Source: Apoderus coryli (lineage: Eukaryota; Arthropoda; Insecta; Coleoptera; Attelabidae). Taken from it: 64,000 bases of DNA. A program made the translations under genes and the position numbers. The notes under the pieces were generated by a model. That model saw only the letters and a program-made list of their open reading frames with translations, searched no databases and was not told the origin of the DNA. This document shows, piece after piece, positions 23,067 through 35,034 of this stretch; position 1 is the first letter of the stretch; each line of letters opens with the position of its first letter. The DNA is taken from positions 18,269,135 to 18,333,134 of the forward strand of contig OU452202.1 of assembly GCA_911728435.2 (NCBI GenBank), given 5' to 3'.

Positions 23067-23722
23067 CATATATGTCAAACATATGCCATGCGTTGTTACA
23101 GGTAGAACACATCATGGGAAAAATACGTTCATAATCTAGATCCCAGCATCAAATAATAGAACTCTAAGTATCAGAAATATATTTCTTTCCGTTCTCTAGA
23201 TACTTGTCGTAGGCAATCGATTTTGACGGGCCCTGTATTTGATGGTTTGTGTTATAAATGGTAATCTAAATAGAAAAGGAACACTCGATTTCTCTAAGAG
23301 TATGTATAAGACATTTTAAACATTTTAAAAATTGATAAAACAAAACTGAAAGAAATATCTGTATTTATATAGTTTATTTTCTACAATTATTAGAGAAGAG
23401 AAACAATTATGTTTACAAAATAACTAAGAGTCATATAGGTCTCATCAGTCTCCTGGTGGGTCCTTAAATATATGCTAATTTACACGTCGAAAAGCGTAAA
23501 GCGATATAGAGAAGAAAAACAAAATTAGTCTTGAGCAGTTTTGGGACTCCAAGGATGCTAAAGTTTTGGAGGCCAGCGAGTCTGAGCGTCTTATAATTAT
23601 CATAGGGAAAACGAATTATTATTCGAACACTTAGCACTTTCTGAACTGATATTTTTCCGTGATGAATATGTAAGATCAGCGATATTTTAAAAGCATCAAC
23701 TGCATAAAGGGTCTTTACTTAC

Positions 23723-23893
23723 CAGGTATCCATTGGTAGACCAGGGTTTTATTGAAAAACCATTTCACTACTAAATCACTTTCATTTTCCTCTAATGTGA
23801 AGTCACAGTCTAAAATAGCTTGGGCACCATACCGTATAATCTCTGGCACTTGAAGTCTATTGATTTTCACGGACGCAGCAAAATTGTCCAACA
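23723..23893 (-). CDS. Ig-domain protein gene, internal exon (first half of Ig domain)
   Basis: 171-bp exon: acceptor TTACAG just before 23893 and donor GTAAGT after 23723. The translation LDNFAASVKINRLQVPEIIR, then YGAQAILDCDF and VVKWFFNKTLVYQWIP, gives the B-strand cysteine and C-strand tryptophan of an Ig domain. The last base joins phase-correctly to the exon at 21674-21477, completing the domain (QWIPG junction, then the cysteine of GEYMC). A 2048-bp intron separates the exons. This is the clearest conserved host gene in the window. The protein probably acts at the cell surface or is secreted, from the Ig fold alone. Exons further 5' (toward higher coordinates) were not identified. Confidence 0.87.
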
Positions 23894-24937
23894 CTGTAAG
23901 GAAAAAAATAAATAAGTTTAATATTAAATTATTTTTATCAAAACACAGTTTTTATATTTAGTCAAGTTAGATTTGTTAATTTTTGACTAGGATTTACATA
24001 GAACCATGGTTGTCACTTGTGTTGTGTTGTGTAATTGTGAATCGAATTGCATTAGAAATGAAAGACTGGTGTATTTGGGACAATCTTTATACGTACCAAT
24101 CCTCTACTTTAAATTCTATTAAATGACATGTCGCGAAAGTAACATACTTTTCTATTCTCTTCGTTCTCCATTTTCTATTTCGTAAAATTGTCTCACATGT
24201 AATATGTATTCTCCAACCCCCACTAGCCACCTTTTCTTTGATGTGCACATACACAACAAAGTCTACCCTCGAAATTATTAAACGTATCCAGGCTGGTATA
24301 TACGTACGTACGTCCGTCGTCAAAACACTCTATGCCAAAGAGAGACAAAACCTAAAATAAATTCCTTATTGCATTATTCTATGTGCCTGTCGTCTTCCAG
24401 AAGAGACACAATACGTGACTGGGGATTCCCAGAAGTAGTGCCTTGCACTTATTGTATAAATGGAAATCTTCAGATATAAGGGGGTTTTTCTACATTTATA
24501 GAAATACACATTTTATTTAGTTTTTGTAGTTTTTTTAACTACCGCACCACTAGTATAGTATGTGTAGGTATAGAAGGGAGTTACATTAGAAAACTCAGAT
24601 TTGACAAATATACAAGGTTCTTACTATTTTTGATGGTCATCAGCACCGAACATATAACATATAGAAGGGTCATTCACTGAAAACCGCGAAAATATCCGAC
24701 ACTTTTCGGCTGCCGTTGCCCCTTATTTCTCGCGCCCGCTGAAAGCAGTGCGGCTAGCATTCAGTCACGTATTCTTGTACTGAGTGGAACAAAACGACGT
24801 GTGGAGCGTTATGTGCGTCTTTTTATACAGTGGCATAGTAAATATTGTATTCTTATTTGTTTACTACTAAAGGCAAACCTATTCTATGGCATATCGAGAG
24901 AGTATAGAATATAAAGTCATATATTACTATAACAATT
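23894..24937. other. Non-coding stretch (intron or upstream of Ig exons)
   Basis: No exon could be supported. A GC-richer patch at 24680-24810 has no recognised function. Confidence 0.4.
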
Positions 24938-25115
24938 AAGGATAGTTTCTTAGGTCTTGAATGAGAGCGGCTTATACCAAACAAAAGCATTAAAATTGAA
25001 ACCTGTTCTTTTCCCGATGGGGTTGTGAAATTTAGACAGGACAAGGATATTATGAAGGGGTATCTGCACGCCAAACGACATGCGTGGAGTGGGTCGTTAA
25101 GGATAGTTTCTTAGG
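24938..25115. repeat. Dispersed repeat (partner at 10.4 kb)
   Basis: GGATAGTTTCTTAGGTCTTG at about 24940 and again at about 25101 frames the shared unit also found at 10405-10620. The second occurrence stops abruptly where Copia gag sequence starts, so the Copia relic was joined to, or inserted in, this repeat. Confidence 0.75.
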
Positions 25116-26032
25116 ACAAAGACGATTTAAATGCCAAATCAAAACTTATTTTAATAATTTCACCAAATCAATTACAACAGACTAAAACTGTGCTACATCG
25201 CAAAAAATATGGGATACTTTACAAGGTATTTATCAAAGTAAATGACTTGCTCGCAAAGCTACGTTACTAAAAAACTTAATTTTATATAAAATGAAAGAAG
25301 GAAATGATATGAGAAAGCATTAATAATTTTTCAGACACTGTGGATAAGTTATCAGAAATTGATATACAAGTAAACAATGACCTGCTTAGCATTATGATGT
25401 AATACTCTTTACAAGCATCGTTTAAAAATTTTCGAAAAGCAGTTGAATCCCGAGGCGAGTTACCTACAGCTGAAAATAAATCAAATTTCTGGAAGAAACT
25501 GAAGAAATAACCATTCGAAACCATCATACAATGAAGGAGCTTTTATGGGAAGTAACAGAAACAAAACTAACTACAGCCGAAATTACAGTAATACTACAAC
25601 AGGTACAAAACTCAGCATTATGAAAATAAAAATGGTATGAAAATCGAAATGAACAAGAAAATAAAATCAAATGGAACAAATATGGCCATTTAACAAGAGA
25701 TTGCAGATCCAGACGTACCTATCGATCAAAATCCGGAACGATCAAAACACAATAAATTGTCTTCTTTTCTGAAAACCATCCAGAAAAAATAAATATATGG
25801 TGTCTTGACAGTGAAAGTACATCACATTTATGCTCGATTAAAGAAAATTTCGCAAATTTAGAAGAAAATACAAGAAATAAATATTTAAAATTAGTTTCAA
25901 AGAATCAAACCAGAGAAATAAAAGTAACTGGAAAGGTTCAAATACATTTTGAAGAGCAAAATTGAAGAACAAACTTACCGAACAACTTCAACGTATCAAA
26001 TCTTTCAACAAATCTAATGTCTGTGGCAAAAA
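25116..26032 (+). pseudogene. Copia-type LTR retrotransposon, gag-protease relic
   Basis: Translation in broken frames gives, in order: a Copia gag core (KSKLILIISPNQLQQTK, then NNFSDTVDKLSEIDIQVNND and SLQASFKNFRKAVESRGELP), a nucleocapsid zinc knuckle remnant (about 25675-25715; reads NKYGHLTRDC), and the aspartic protease start (about 25800-25830; WCLDSESTSHLC, where intact elements have DSG[A/S]TSH). It then follows the protease for about 60 codons to SVAKM and stops. Several in-frame stops and frame changes occur. No integrase, RT or LTR was found. In an intact element gag forms the particle and the protease cuts the polyprotein. Confidence 0.82.
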
Positions 26033-26070
26033 TGCAGTTATATACAGGGGACACCCTGTATATAACTGCA
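26033..26070. repeat. 17-bp perfect palindrome with TACAGGG ends
   Basis: TGCAGTTATATACAGGG and its exact inverse flank a 4-bp GACA spacer. The inner part is TACAGGG...CCCTGTA, i.e. the bare termini of the mariner-type MITEs in this window. It lies at the 3' edge of the Copia relic. Confidence 0.85.
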
Positions 26071-27911
26071 GATAAATCGATACATCGCTATTGTATGAGT
26101 AATAATAGCCCTAAATATCGAAAAATCCTAAAGAAAACAAGACATCAGCAGCAGAAGACCATTGCATCCCTCTACCAACATCACCCACATATTGGAGCAT
26201 CATCAAACGTATCGGACAGTGGTCTCTAAGCATTAGTCGTTGAACATCAATGTCAAATTGTCTTATGAAAAATATAAAACAAATACAAAATACAAAAAAT
26301 TAAATTGTGCCATGATATTTGCATTTTCGATGCAAAAAAAAGATAATACTTAATTAAATTTGCACTTTTATTTTGATTACAAAGCTCTTCAATTTTTGTC
26401 TGTATGTGTGTGTTTCGTTTTTGGCTTAATTGGTCTGACATGCACGACATTTTCGTTGTACGTACAGTTGGAGCTTAAAATCGGTATTTGTTTTTGCAAT
26501 GTCAATTTGTTTGGTGGTATTAGAGGGATTTTAGCATTTTTTTTTTGTTTTTCCTAACAAACTATTGCGATATTTTAAGGTTATAGAACTGGGTTGGACA
26601 CAGAAGAAATTTTTACATGATGGTATTTATCTACTAGTGGCGTAGATTTAATTTTTTTAGGGGGAAAACATGTTTTTAAATTAATATTATTTAACTAATA
26701 TAACACAACGTAGGAAGTGTACTAGATACATATTCAAGTAAACATGAAGTCTTGGAAACATTTGATCCAAATTAACTCTACACCAGATTTTAAGATTGTT
26801 CAAGAGTGTAGTTTCTCCATAATCAATCGCAGCCTTTCCCGGTTTGACACCCGGTATAGGTTCCATTTGAAATATTACCTTTGGACTGTTTTTTCAATAT
26901 AATTTTTAACATTAGTTTTACACCAATTTGTATCAAAAATGACAATTGCTTCAATAAAAAGACTAAAAACTGTGTTTTCTCTTTAATTCAAATCTTGCTT
27001 TAATTTTACGACACCTTTTAGTATTATAGTTAAGATTACTAACATCTCCCGGATTCATTGGATAACTGTTTGAATTATAGGAACCAATAAAAATATATCT
27101 ACGCTCGTGTAAATAAATGTTCCGTTTTTATTGTGAAATACCGCGTTCAATATACACACACATTGAATACTACCTATATTTATATGGTTGGTTATATCTC
27201 TGTGAAATTAATTAAAATAAACATAAAAGGACAGAGTTTATTAATAATATTTCAAATTGTTTAAATGGTTTATCGCGAACAAATTAAATTTTGCGTAACG
27301 GCTATATTTATGCAAGTAGGTACACTTGAAATTTATTTTCAACAAAATAATATTTTATATATGATTTAATAACTAAATATTTTTTTTAAATTATTACGAA
27401 CAATAAAAATAATCAGAATATACCTAAGTATTATTAAAATCAGATTTCATAAATCAATGACAACCCTTTCCGTGCCTTTTTGAAAGAAATATTTTCAAGA
27501 CTACTTAATAAACTAATTTGTGCTGCGTTAGGTGAAAGTTATCTTTGAAATGTTGCAGGCTTATGCCTCGACCATCTATAGAGGCATTAAACAAAAAATA
27601 TTTGGGGCCCTAAACTTCTCTCCATCATCCTGAACGCTCTAAATACCACGATATTTGGTCATATCCCTACAGCCTTTATGAAAATTGGAGACAGGCCTTA
27701 TTCCGCATTATTAACACAATAATTGATTTAGTTTAATGAACCACATAGGCCCGGTTGTACAAATAATGGTTTACCAGTAGTTCCTGTGAACTGCATGTCA
27801 CTTTCAGTTCACTCTTGAACACAGTTCAGTGTCTCGAGCGTTGTACCAATACAAGTTTACTTGAACCAGCATTTAACTAGTCTATAAAATGAGCAGAAGA
27901 AAAGAAATAAC
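26071..27911. other. Non-coding stretch
   Basis: No gene recognised. The segment at 27750-27870 (GGCCCGGTTGTACAAATAAT, then TTCAGTTCACTCTTGAAC) resembles a PIF/Harbinger-type end and may relate to the fragment at 28.5 kb. Confidence 0.35.
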
Positions 27912-28125
27912 AATCTAACCTATTGGGCCGGGGCGGGTGGTCTAGTGGTTAAGCACGCTAGACTTGAGCAGACTGTCCCGGTATGTAGTTGGTTCGAACC
28001 CCGGATCAGCTACATGTAGTTGCTCATTGCAAAGCAAATTGAAAAATTATTTAGATGAAAGAAGACTGAATGAAAATTGAAAAATCAATTAGAATATGGC
28101 TGAATTGCCTAATAGATGCAAAGGC

Positions 28126-28166
<41 letters not shown>

Positions 28167-28173
28167 AACCTAT
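27912..28173 (+). mobile_element. tRNA-derived SINE with 12-bp target site duplication
   Basis: The body 27924-28161 starts with a tRNA-like head: an A-box-like TGGTCTAGTGGTTAAG (about 27938) and a B box GGTTCGAACCCC (about 27992). These are the internal RNA polymerase III promoter elements. A tRNA-unrelated middle and a run of about 34 A residues follow. AATCTAACCTAT flanks it exactly at 27912-27923 and 28162-28173. A duplication plus poly-A shows insertion by target-primed reverse transcription using a partner LINE's enzymes. The perfect duplication and long A tail suggest a recent insertion. Confidence 0.93.
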
Positions 28174-28512
28174 AAAATAGATATTTTTAGACATATTAAT
28201 GTTGTTTTCAGTTTCTTTTAAATTTGTATTTTCTTAGTTTTCGAATATTAAATCGGTAGATTATATAAAAAAATTTATAATATATAATTATGGAAACGAA
28301 TGCAAGAGCAACTGATTTAGCTGCTAAGAGGAAATAATTTTAATTAATTTAGTGATCTAGAATTTGTAGAGGGTGACTCCAAAAGTCACAGCACCTAGGT
28401 CCATAGGTACCCCTGTGCATCCTCCATGGGGTGAACCGTAACTCTACGTTATCGAACAACCTAATTCAGAGAAAAATGCGGCGATATACTGTCCTCCCAC
28501 CTTGCTTTAAAG

Positions 28513-28749
28513 TCAGAGAGTGATGTGTTTAATGTATCTGTCTGTAGAAGATGATATTCTTTCAGATATCAAATCCACAATAAATATTACCACGCGTTTT
28601 TCTAAACGAAACCGGGGCTTTAAATTCTCGATCATTCCTAACGTTGAAATGATTTGGCTTATTTCTATATGTGCGACCCGATGATTAACAACATTATTTA
28701 CTAATACTAAGAAATCTTCATCATTTGTAATGTCTTTCCACACATCCAT
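28513..28749 (-). pseudogene. Possible PIF/Harbinger transposase N-terminal fragment
   Basis: A 78-codon minus-strand ORF contains KPRFRLEKRVVIFIVDLISE, similar in pattern to the start of HARBI1-like nucleases (a 'RFRLSK--V--L---I' helix before the catalytic domain). Only this segment is readable, and downstream sequence is full of stops. The assignment rests on one motif. Confidence 0.35.
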
Positions 28750-31653
28750 TTTTGTAGGTAATTAATTTTGGAAAAACATAAATAAAACATCAAAATATTC
28801 AAGAGTGAGGTTAAAAAACGTTGAATTCGGCTTGAACGACCAACTTCGGGCGTTCAAGTTCACCGAGAGTTCACCATCAAAACCAAGAATGTACAAAACA
28901 GAAAAAACCGCCGTGTTTATTAATTATTTCATCTAGTACCTATTAGTTCTTTCAAATCCACTTTCGCTTTATAAAAATAAAAAGGCTTACAAATCATTCT
29001 CTATTATTGTTATCATTATCGCCTTTTTTCCCTTGATAGCACACAAGCAGAAAAATAAGAAAGAAGATTGATGATGTTTATTTTGTCTTAAATTTCCCAC
29101 TGATCTCAGACATATTCTCTGTTCCCTGTCCTGGCTTTACTATATTTTATTGCTGCACCCCTCTATGTGTATATAGCCATACTCTGAGCGTATATTTGTG
29201 AAAACTTGGAACAATATTTACACCCAGAGAATGTATTTATGACAGGACTAGAGGGACACAACACTAATAATATATGACCATCAGTCAAGTAAGTTTTTTT
29301 GTGATAAATGAGTTTTCAAAATAAATAAAGAAAATTACGAAAAGTTTTGACAAGAAATCGAAAAGGATATGCTTCTGCCCCGGTCGGGCAGTACATTCGT
29401 CTCGGTCTCTCATTGCCTAACAAAATTGAAATTGCAAATATTGTTTGCGTGGGTGTATGTAGGTCTACGAGGAGCATTGAACAAAAATGTGTTTAAATAT
29501 ACCGGGTGGCATACCATAGTTATATTTTTTTAAATGGAACACCCAGTATTTTTAGGATTTTTTGAACACTTTGGATAAAATAAAGTAAAGTTATTGTTAT
29601 GATCCCTATACCTAAATCAACCCGTTTGTCCAATTTTTGCGTTTTTTTGCAAAATATAGGGTCATTTTTAAAAACATTCTGTGCGTTCATTTTTTTAGCT
29701 AAACTGTTTAAAATTTGTTAGAATTAGGTAAAAGTTTTTAAGTACGATTAGTATGGTCCCATACTTGATGGTTTCTCTACCTTTGTTGACTTCTTAGTTC
29801 TAATTTTGCTACGGAAAACCGTTGTAATATTCGAATACCGATCAGCCAATAGTAATTTAATAATGTAAATTACAGAGTGTACTATTAAAAATCAAATCAA
29901 TAATCAATAAGATAAATAAGTTAAAATGTGTTTAATTCTTGTTTGCAACTCATTTATGTTGCTACGAGTATGCTGCATTGAAGGTACTGTTGCTCTGTTG
30001 GCACCTCGGTATCAGAGAAAACGAAAAGATACTTTATTTTTCATATGAAAAACACATTGCTTATCATCATAAGCATATACGCCTCTTAATACCCGAGAAT
30101 ACTGGACTAAATCGGGTCCGAAAACTGTCTATATCTGCCGATCTACATTTAAATTATAGTACGGGATTCCACTATTTGGTAAACCTATAACTCTTGACGT
30201 TTTAGTTATTTTCAACAGAAAATGATAATACCATAACAAAGAAAAAGCATATTTAATGATAAACTTCACGCGAAGTTGATTCTTGGTTAACGTGTCAAAG
30301 TTACCTTAATATATTTCCTTTTTTATACGTTTGTGCTGTTGGGTCTACTTAGAGTAAAAACGGGGAAAATATGGTAACAAACTGTTTATGCGGTGGGCAA
30401 TTTCCTTTGTAATAATCGTTAAGGTATACTAAGTGTTTATTTAGGTTTTTTTTTGTATGTAAAAGTACAAAATAAAAACGTAAAATTTATGTCATGACAT
30501 GAGAAAGTTTTTGTTGGGAAGTAAAATTTTATATTAAGAATACCAAAGTCCGACACTTGCCCTAATGTTAGTTAGAACGGAAGATAAGCGCCGCTAAAAG
30601 GATGTTTTCAACTCCATTTGGCGCAAGGAAAATTTAAACTTTGCACAGAAAAAACGCTTTGATATAGTGGAACAATGGTTAATGGTATCACTAGTATTAT
30701 ATTGAGCCAATATTAAAACAATATTAAGTTAAAATAACTTGTTATGGTGTAAATGGCTCTGCATATTGGAAATTAATGACAGTGTATACTTCCTTGAAAA
30801 TCTTAGAAATTATTGTGTTCAAAACTTATGTGAAATTTACAATAATTGGTTAAATATAAAATGCATTTAAATTAAAAGTTATAAATGCTATAACCAAATA
30901 TCTAATACAATTGAAACAAGAATAGTCGTTTCTTTCAATGTACCTAATCATTTTCATTGCAATGGAAACCAAGGTAGAGTAAATTATTAGTGTCTTACCT
31001 TACTTTAATAAATCTTAAGCAGATATGGATAAATAAAAGTAAGACAGACATTCATTTATTTAATAATGGCTGTTTTTCAAGTATTGCAAATACAGTACAC
31101 CATTGACTTATTGGTTAACCCATTCACATTACGAAAGCTTTTTCTCTGTGTGGGCCGTATTTCTTAAAAAAAATCTGATGCTGGTAATTTCATCCTCGTT
31201 ATGCGATATCTTTTCGTTTCGAAACAATTATATTAAATACTGCTTAGGAAATTGTGTGACTTTTTATTAAAGCAACAACTGGTCGATTGTGACATCGCTA
31301 ATATGTAATTGACAGTTGAAAAATTTGTTTTAATTTTATGAATCTATCTACTTGCCTAAAAAACATACACACGAACATTATACTTTTTCAATAATCCACC
31401 TGGTAAGGCCACCGAAGTTGTTTTTGGTGACAAATAGGTACCAGTAATCAAAAATTTGTAGCGAACAGAAGGACCGAAATACTGCCAAATATCCCCCTCA
31501 AAGTGAATCGGAAAATGCGGGAAGGTGTCATTTTCGTTAGCTAATTCTGATGGCATTTTCTTAAAACTTTGCAGAAAATATATATGAATTTGTTGAGAAG
31601 TTTGTTACTTTTCAAGAAATCAATAACATATAATATTTGTCTTAATAATAAAA
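28750..31653. other. Non-coding stretch
   Basis: No gene recognised. A lone mariner-like end (AATGGAACACCCAGTAT) at about 29535. The 83-codon ORF at 29939-30190 has no recognised domain. Confidence 0.4.
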
Positions 31654-32891
31654 GGTTTTCCAATAGGGATGATATGATTTTGAGGCGACGTTGCGGCTAT
31701 TTGTAATATGTCATGATCTGTCATTGTATTCAGTAATGTTTACAAATTCATCAAGGAGAGATATACGCAAGAACAAGGTTTACAAATTATTGAGTTGTAT
31801 TATCAAAATAATCGTTCTCCAATTGCAACTTTTCGTGCGCTTTTGCCAATTTATGGTCGTACTAATCGTCCAAGTGTGCTCGCTAATCGTCGAATTGTTG
31901 AAAATTTTGAGCGTGCATTTTCTTTACATAATGTTCAAGTGCCAATAAGACAAAGAACCGCCCGAAGTAATGCAAATATTGCTGCCGTTCAGGCAAGTGT
32001 TGCTGAAGACCGCAATTTGTCGATTCCAAGACGTTCTCAACAATTGGGACTATCTCAAAGCACAACTTGGCGGATTTTGAGAAAGGATTTGGGTTTGCAT
32101 CCGTATAAAATTGTTCTCGCTCAAGAACTGTAGCCATTGGACTACCGTAAACGTCGTGAATTTGCAGATTTTGCCTTGGAACAACTTGAAAACGATAACG
32201 ATTTTTTAAAGAAAATCATCTTGTCCGATGAGGCACATTTTCATCTGAGTGGTGTGGTAAATAAACAAAACTGTCGATTCTGGTGCAAAGAAAATCCACA
32301 AATTATTCATGAAAAACCATTACATTCACCTAAATTGACAGTTTGATGTGGTTTTTGGTCTGGTGGAATCATCGGGCCGTACTTCTTTCGAAATGATGCT
32401 GGTAACACCGTTACTGTAAATGGAGAGCGGTACAGATCGATGATAACCAACTTTTTATGGTCGATTTTGGAAGAAGTTGATCTTGACAACATTTCGTTCC
32501 AGCAAGACGGGGCTACGTGCGACACAGCAAATGCAACAACTGAATTATTGCGAGAAAAGTTTGGTGATTCGATTATTTCAAAAAATTGTGATATTGAATG
32601 GCCTCCAAGAAGTTGTGACACCATTAGACTATTTCTTGTGGGGTTATTTAAAGTCATTCGAAATAAACCAGACTCTCTTCAAGCTTTACAAGTCAATATT
32701 GCACATGCCATTCATGACATACGACTTGAATTAGTGAAAAAAGTGCTCGAACATTGGGTTCATCGAATTCGTTCCTTCAGAAGAAGTCGTGATTTGAATG
32801 ACGTTTTATTTATTCAATAAAAAAACTTTTGAATTTCCTTAACAATAACTGTTTTTTTTTTAAGAAATCATATCACTCTTATTGGAAAACC
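31654..32891 (+). mobile_element. Mariner-type DD41D element with short TIRs
   Basis: GGTTTTCCAATAGGGATGAT at 31654-31673 (arm to 31680) is inverted at 32865-32891, giving TIRs of about 27 bp with three mismatches. They surround one transposase pseudogene. The ends differ from the TACAGGG class, so this is a separate DD41D subfamily. Confidence 0.85.
31755..32820 (+). pseudogene. Mariner DD41D transposase, two stops and a frameshift
   Basis: Readable from RYTQEQGLQIIELYYQNN through the N-terminal HTH (SIPRRSQQLGLSQSTTWRIL), HPYKI linker, first catalytic D (LSDEAHF), second D (FQQDGA) and third D. The last is reached only after correcting a 2-base loss near 32618 (TPLDYFLWG). With this correction 41 residues separate the second and third D. 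In-frame stops: TAG at 32131-32133 and TGA at 32344-32346 (where relatives have tryptophan). The C-terminus ends at 32820, about 45 bp before the right TIR. Nearly full length but dead. Confidence 0.9.
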
Positions 32892-33355
32892 CCATATTTA
32901 CTTAATTTTTTTTAACGAATATCATACTGTCCTATTTTAGCATAATAATCCAATAAGTATACGAAGTTGTCCAAAGAACTGATAAATATGAAAATGTTTA
33001 TCTTTAAGCTAGGAGCGAAAGCTCGCTAAGGGAGTACTTAAGCTAACTACGTCTGGTTGTTTTCAAAGTTTTTATATTTTTTGGCTTATAAAATCAAGGA
33101 ATGTAGAGTTTTAACGTGAGTTAGCTACCTTGAAATAAGCAGAGTTTTTATATGATCTAAACAATGAAAATATTTTCAGATAAATGTTCAGTTTAAATGT
33201 GTTGTAGCTTTATTTTAATAATATGTTGTGAAATCTGTCAGATTTAATTTTTTGCAGCATTTAGAAAAAACGTTCTTTCATTCATTGCTTTCTGAATTGC
33301 TAGGTTTTTATCAAAACAAATAATGTCAATGTCAAATAAAACAAATTGTCGCTGA
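32892..33355. other. Non-coding stretch
   Basis: Nothing recognised. Confidence 0.4.
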
Positions 33356-34318
33356 TACCAGGGTGCCTTTTATATTTCGGGATTAGAGAACAAAAACAAA
33401 TATTAATCACCGAAAATCACTTTATTGTATTTCAAAATATTCTCCACGAAGATCTATACACTTTTGCATTCGTTTGAACCAATTGTCGAAGCAATTTTGC
33501 CACTCTGATCTCCAAAACATGCATTCTGAATGCAGCAACCGCTTCTTCAGATGTCGAAAAACGATGACCTCTCAGTTTGATTTTTACGTACGGGAATAAA
33601 AAGAAGTCATTCGGTGCCAAGTCAGGACTATACGGCGGATGACTCATCAAATCGATGTTTTGGGTGCTCAAAAATGCCGTTGTTTGAGCCGATGTGTGAG
33701 ACCTTGCATTGTCGTTGTGAAGAGTGATCCGTCTTCAGCGGTTGGTTTTCCTGATTTCTTCAAAGACAACTGGCAAACAAATGGTTGTGTACCACTCAAA
33801 ATTGACTGTTCTGCGTTGTTCTACCGGTGCGGTTGCGACATGTCCAGTTTTCCGAAAAAACAGCCGACCATTTGCTTGGAATTCAATTCTCTTGATAGGT
33901 CACATGACGATCTTACAATATCAGTTCGCGCACAGAATCAAAGGTTTTCGGAACAACAACTGATTTTGGACGACCTTCACGAAATTCGTCTTGGAGTGAA
34001 CTACGATCAAGATTGAATTCACCATACCACAGATAAACACAGGTCTTTGATGGAGCTTCATCGCCAAAAATTGAATTAAGTTCATCCATGCACTGTTGCT
34101 GAGTTAATCCACGACGAAAGTTGTAAAAAATAATCGCACGAAAATGTTCACTATATTAATGAATCTTTTAAGTTACTGTAAACAACACAAATAGCGCTGG
34201 TATGTCAAAACGTTCTGACTACGTATAAGCTCAAAAATGTCCAACTTTACGATAGAGCTGTCAGTTGCCAGATTGCAACACCAGGGTTGCCAAATCCCGA
34301 AATGTAAAAGGCACACAA
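33356..34318 (-). pseudogene. Mariner DD34D element, internally deleted
   Basis: A complete-ended but shortened mariner on the minus strand: 3' TIR TACCAGGGTGCCTTTTATAT at 33356 and 5' end near 34295-34318. The transposase starts near 34160 with the mariner N-terminal HTH region (RAIIFYNFRRGLTQQQCMDE). Sequence then jumps from the second HTH to the SKQMVGCFF block, losing about 80 codons including the first catalytic D. It continues through HNDNARSHTSAQT to HPPYSPDLAPNDFFLF. The interval between the remaining two D residues is 34, as in true mariners. Frame changes occur near 33800-33950. Confidence 0.82.
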
Positions 34319-34755
34319 CCATTTGTTTGCCAGTTGTCTTCCAAGAAATCAAGAAGCCAACCGCCGAAGACGGATCACTCTTCACCACGACAATGCGAGC
34401 TCTCACACATCGGCTCAAACATCTGCATTTTTGAGCACTCAAAACATCGATTTGATGATTCATCCGCCGTATAGTCCTGACTTGGCACCGATTGACTTCT
34501 TTTTATTCTCGTACGTAAAAAACAAACTGAGAGGTCAACGTTTTTCGACACCTGAAGAAGCGGTTGCTGCATTCAGAATGCTTGTTTTGGAGATACTTCA
34601 ATCAGAGTGGCAAAAGTGCTTCGACAATTGGTTCAAACGCAGGTAAAAGTGTATAGATCTTCATGGGGAATATTTTGGAAAACAATAAAGTGATTATCGA
34701 TGATTAACATTTGTTTTTGTTCTCTAATCCCGAAATATAAAAGGCAACCCTCGTA
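34319..34755 (+). pseudogene. Mariner DD34D element, 5'-truncated, head-to-head with the previous copy
   Basis: Starts inside the transposase (TTICLPVVFQEI equivalent, reading across one frame change) and continues through HHDNASSHTSAQT, HPPYSPDLAPIDFFLF and QSEWQKCFDNWFKR to the right TIR ending ...CCTCGTA at 34755. It is the same subfamily as the copy at 33356-34318 and in opposite orientation, so the pair forms a 1.4-kb imperfect palindrome with matching outer ends. The start coincides with the other copy's 5' end. Confidence 0.85.
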
Positions 34756-35034
34756 CTACAATCGCTGAGAGTTACAAGTTTGAAACAAAGCGCCGTAAAC
34801 ATCACATTTAAACTATATAATACCTATATCGCCTATAGGTAAAGCATACATAGTATATTAAAATATTTTCATAAATTCAATATTCATAAAATGCTTTATG
34901 TATATAAAGAAGTTGTATACATCATATATGCATTATAAACATTTAATACAGAAAACCCCTAGAAAATAATAATTAAACTTTACCTAGCATTAACCTATAT
35001 ACCGTCGGTCGGTCGGGATAGACGTAAATGCATA

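Noticed and set aside
27935..28010. A functional tRNA gene
   Set aside because: A and B boxes are present, but the acceptor stem does not pair, and the poly-A tail and target duplication show it is a SINE.
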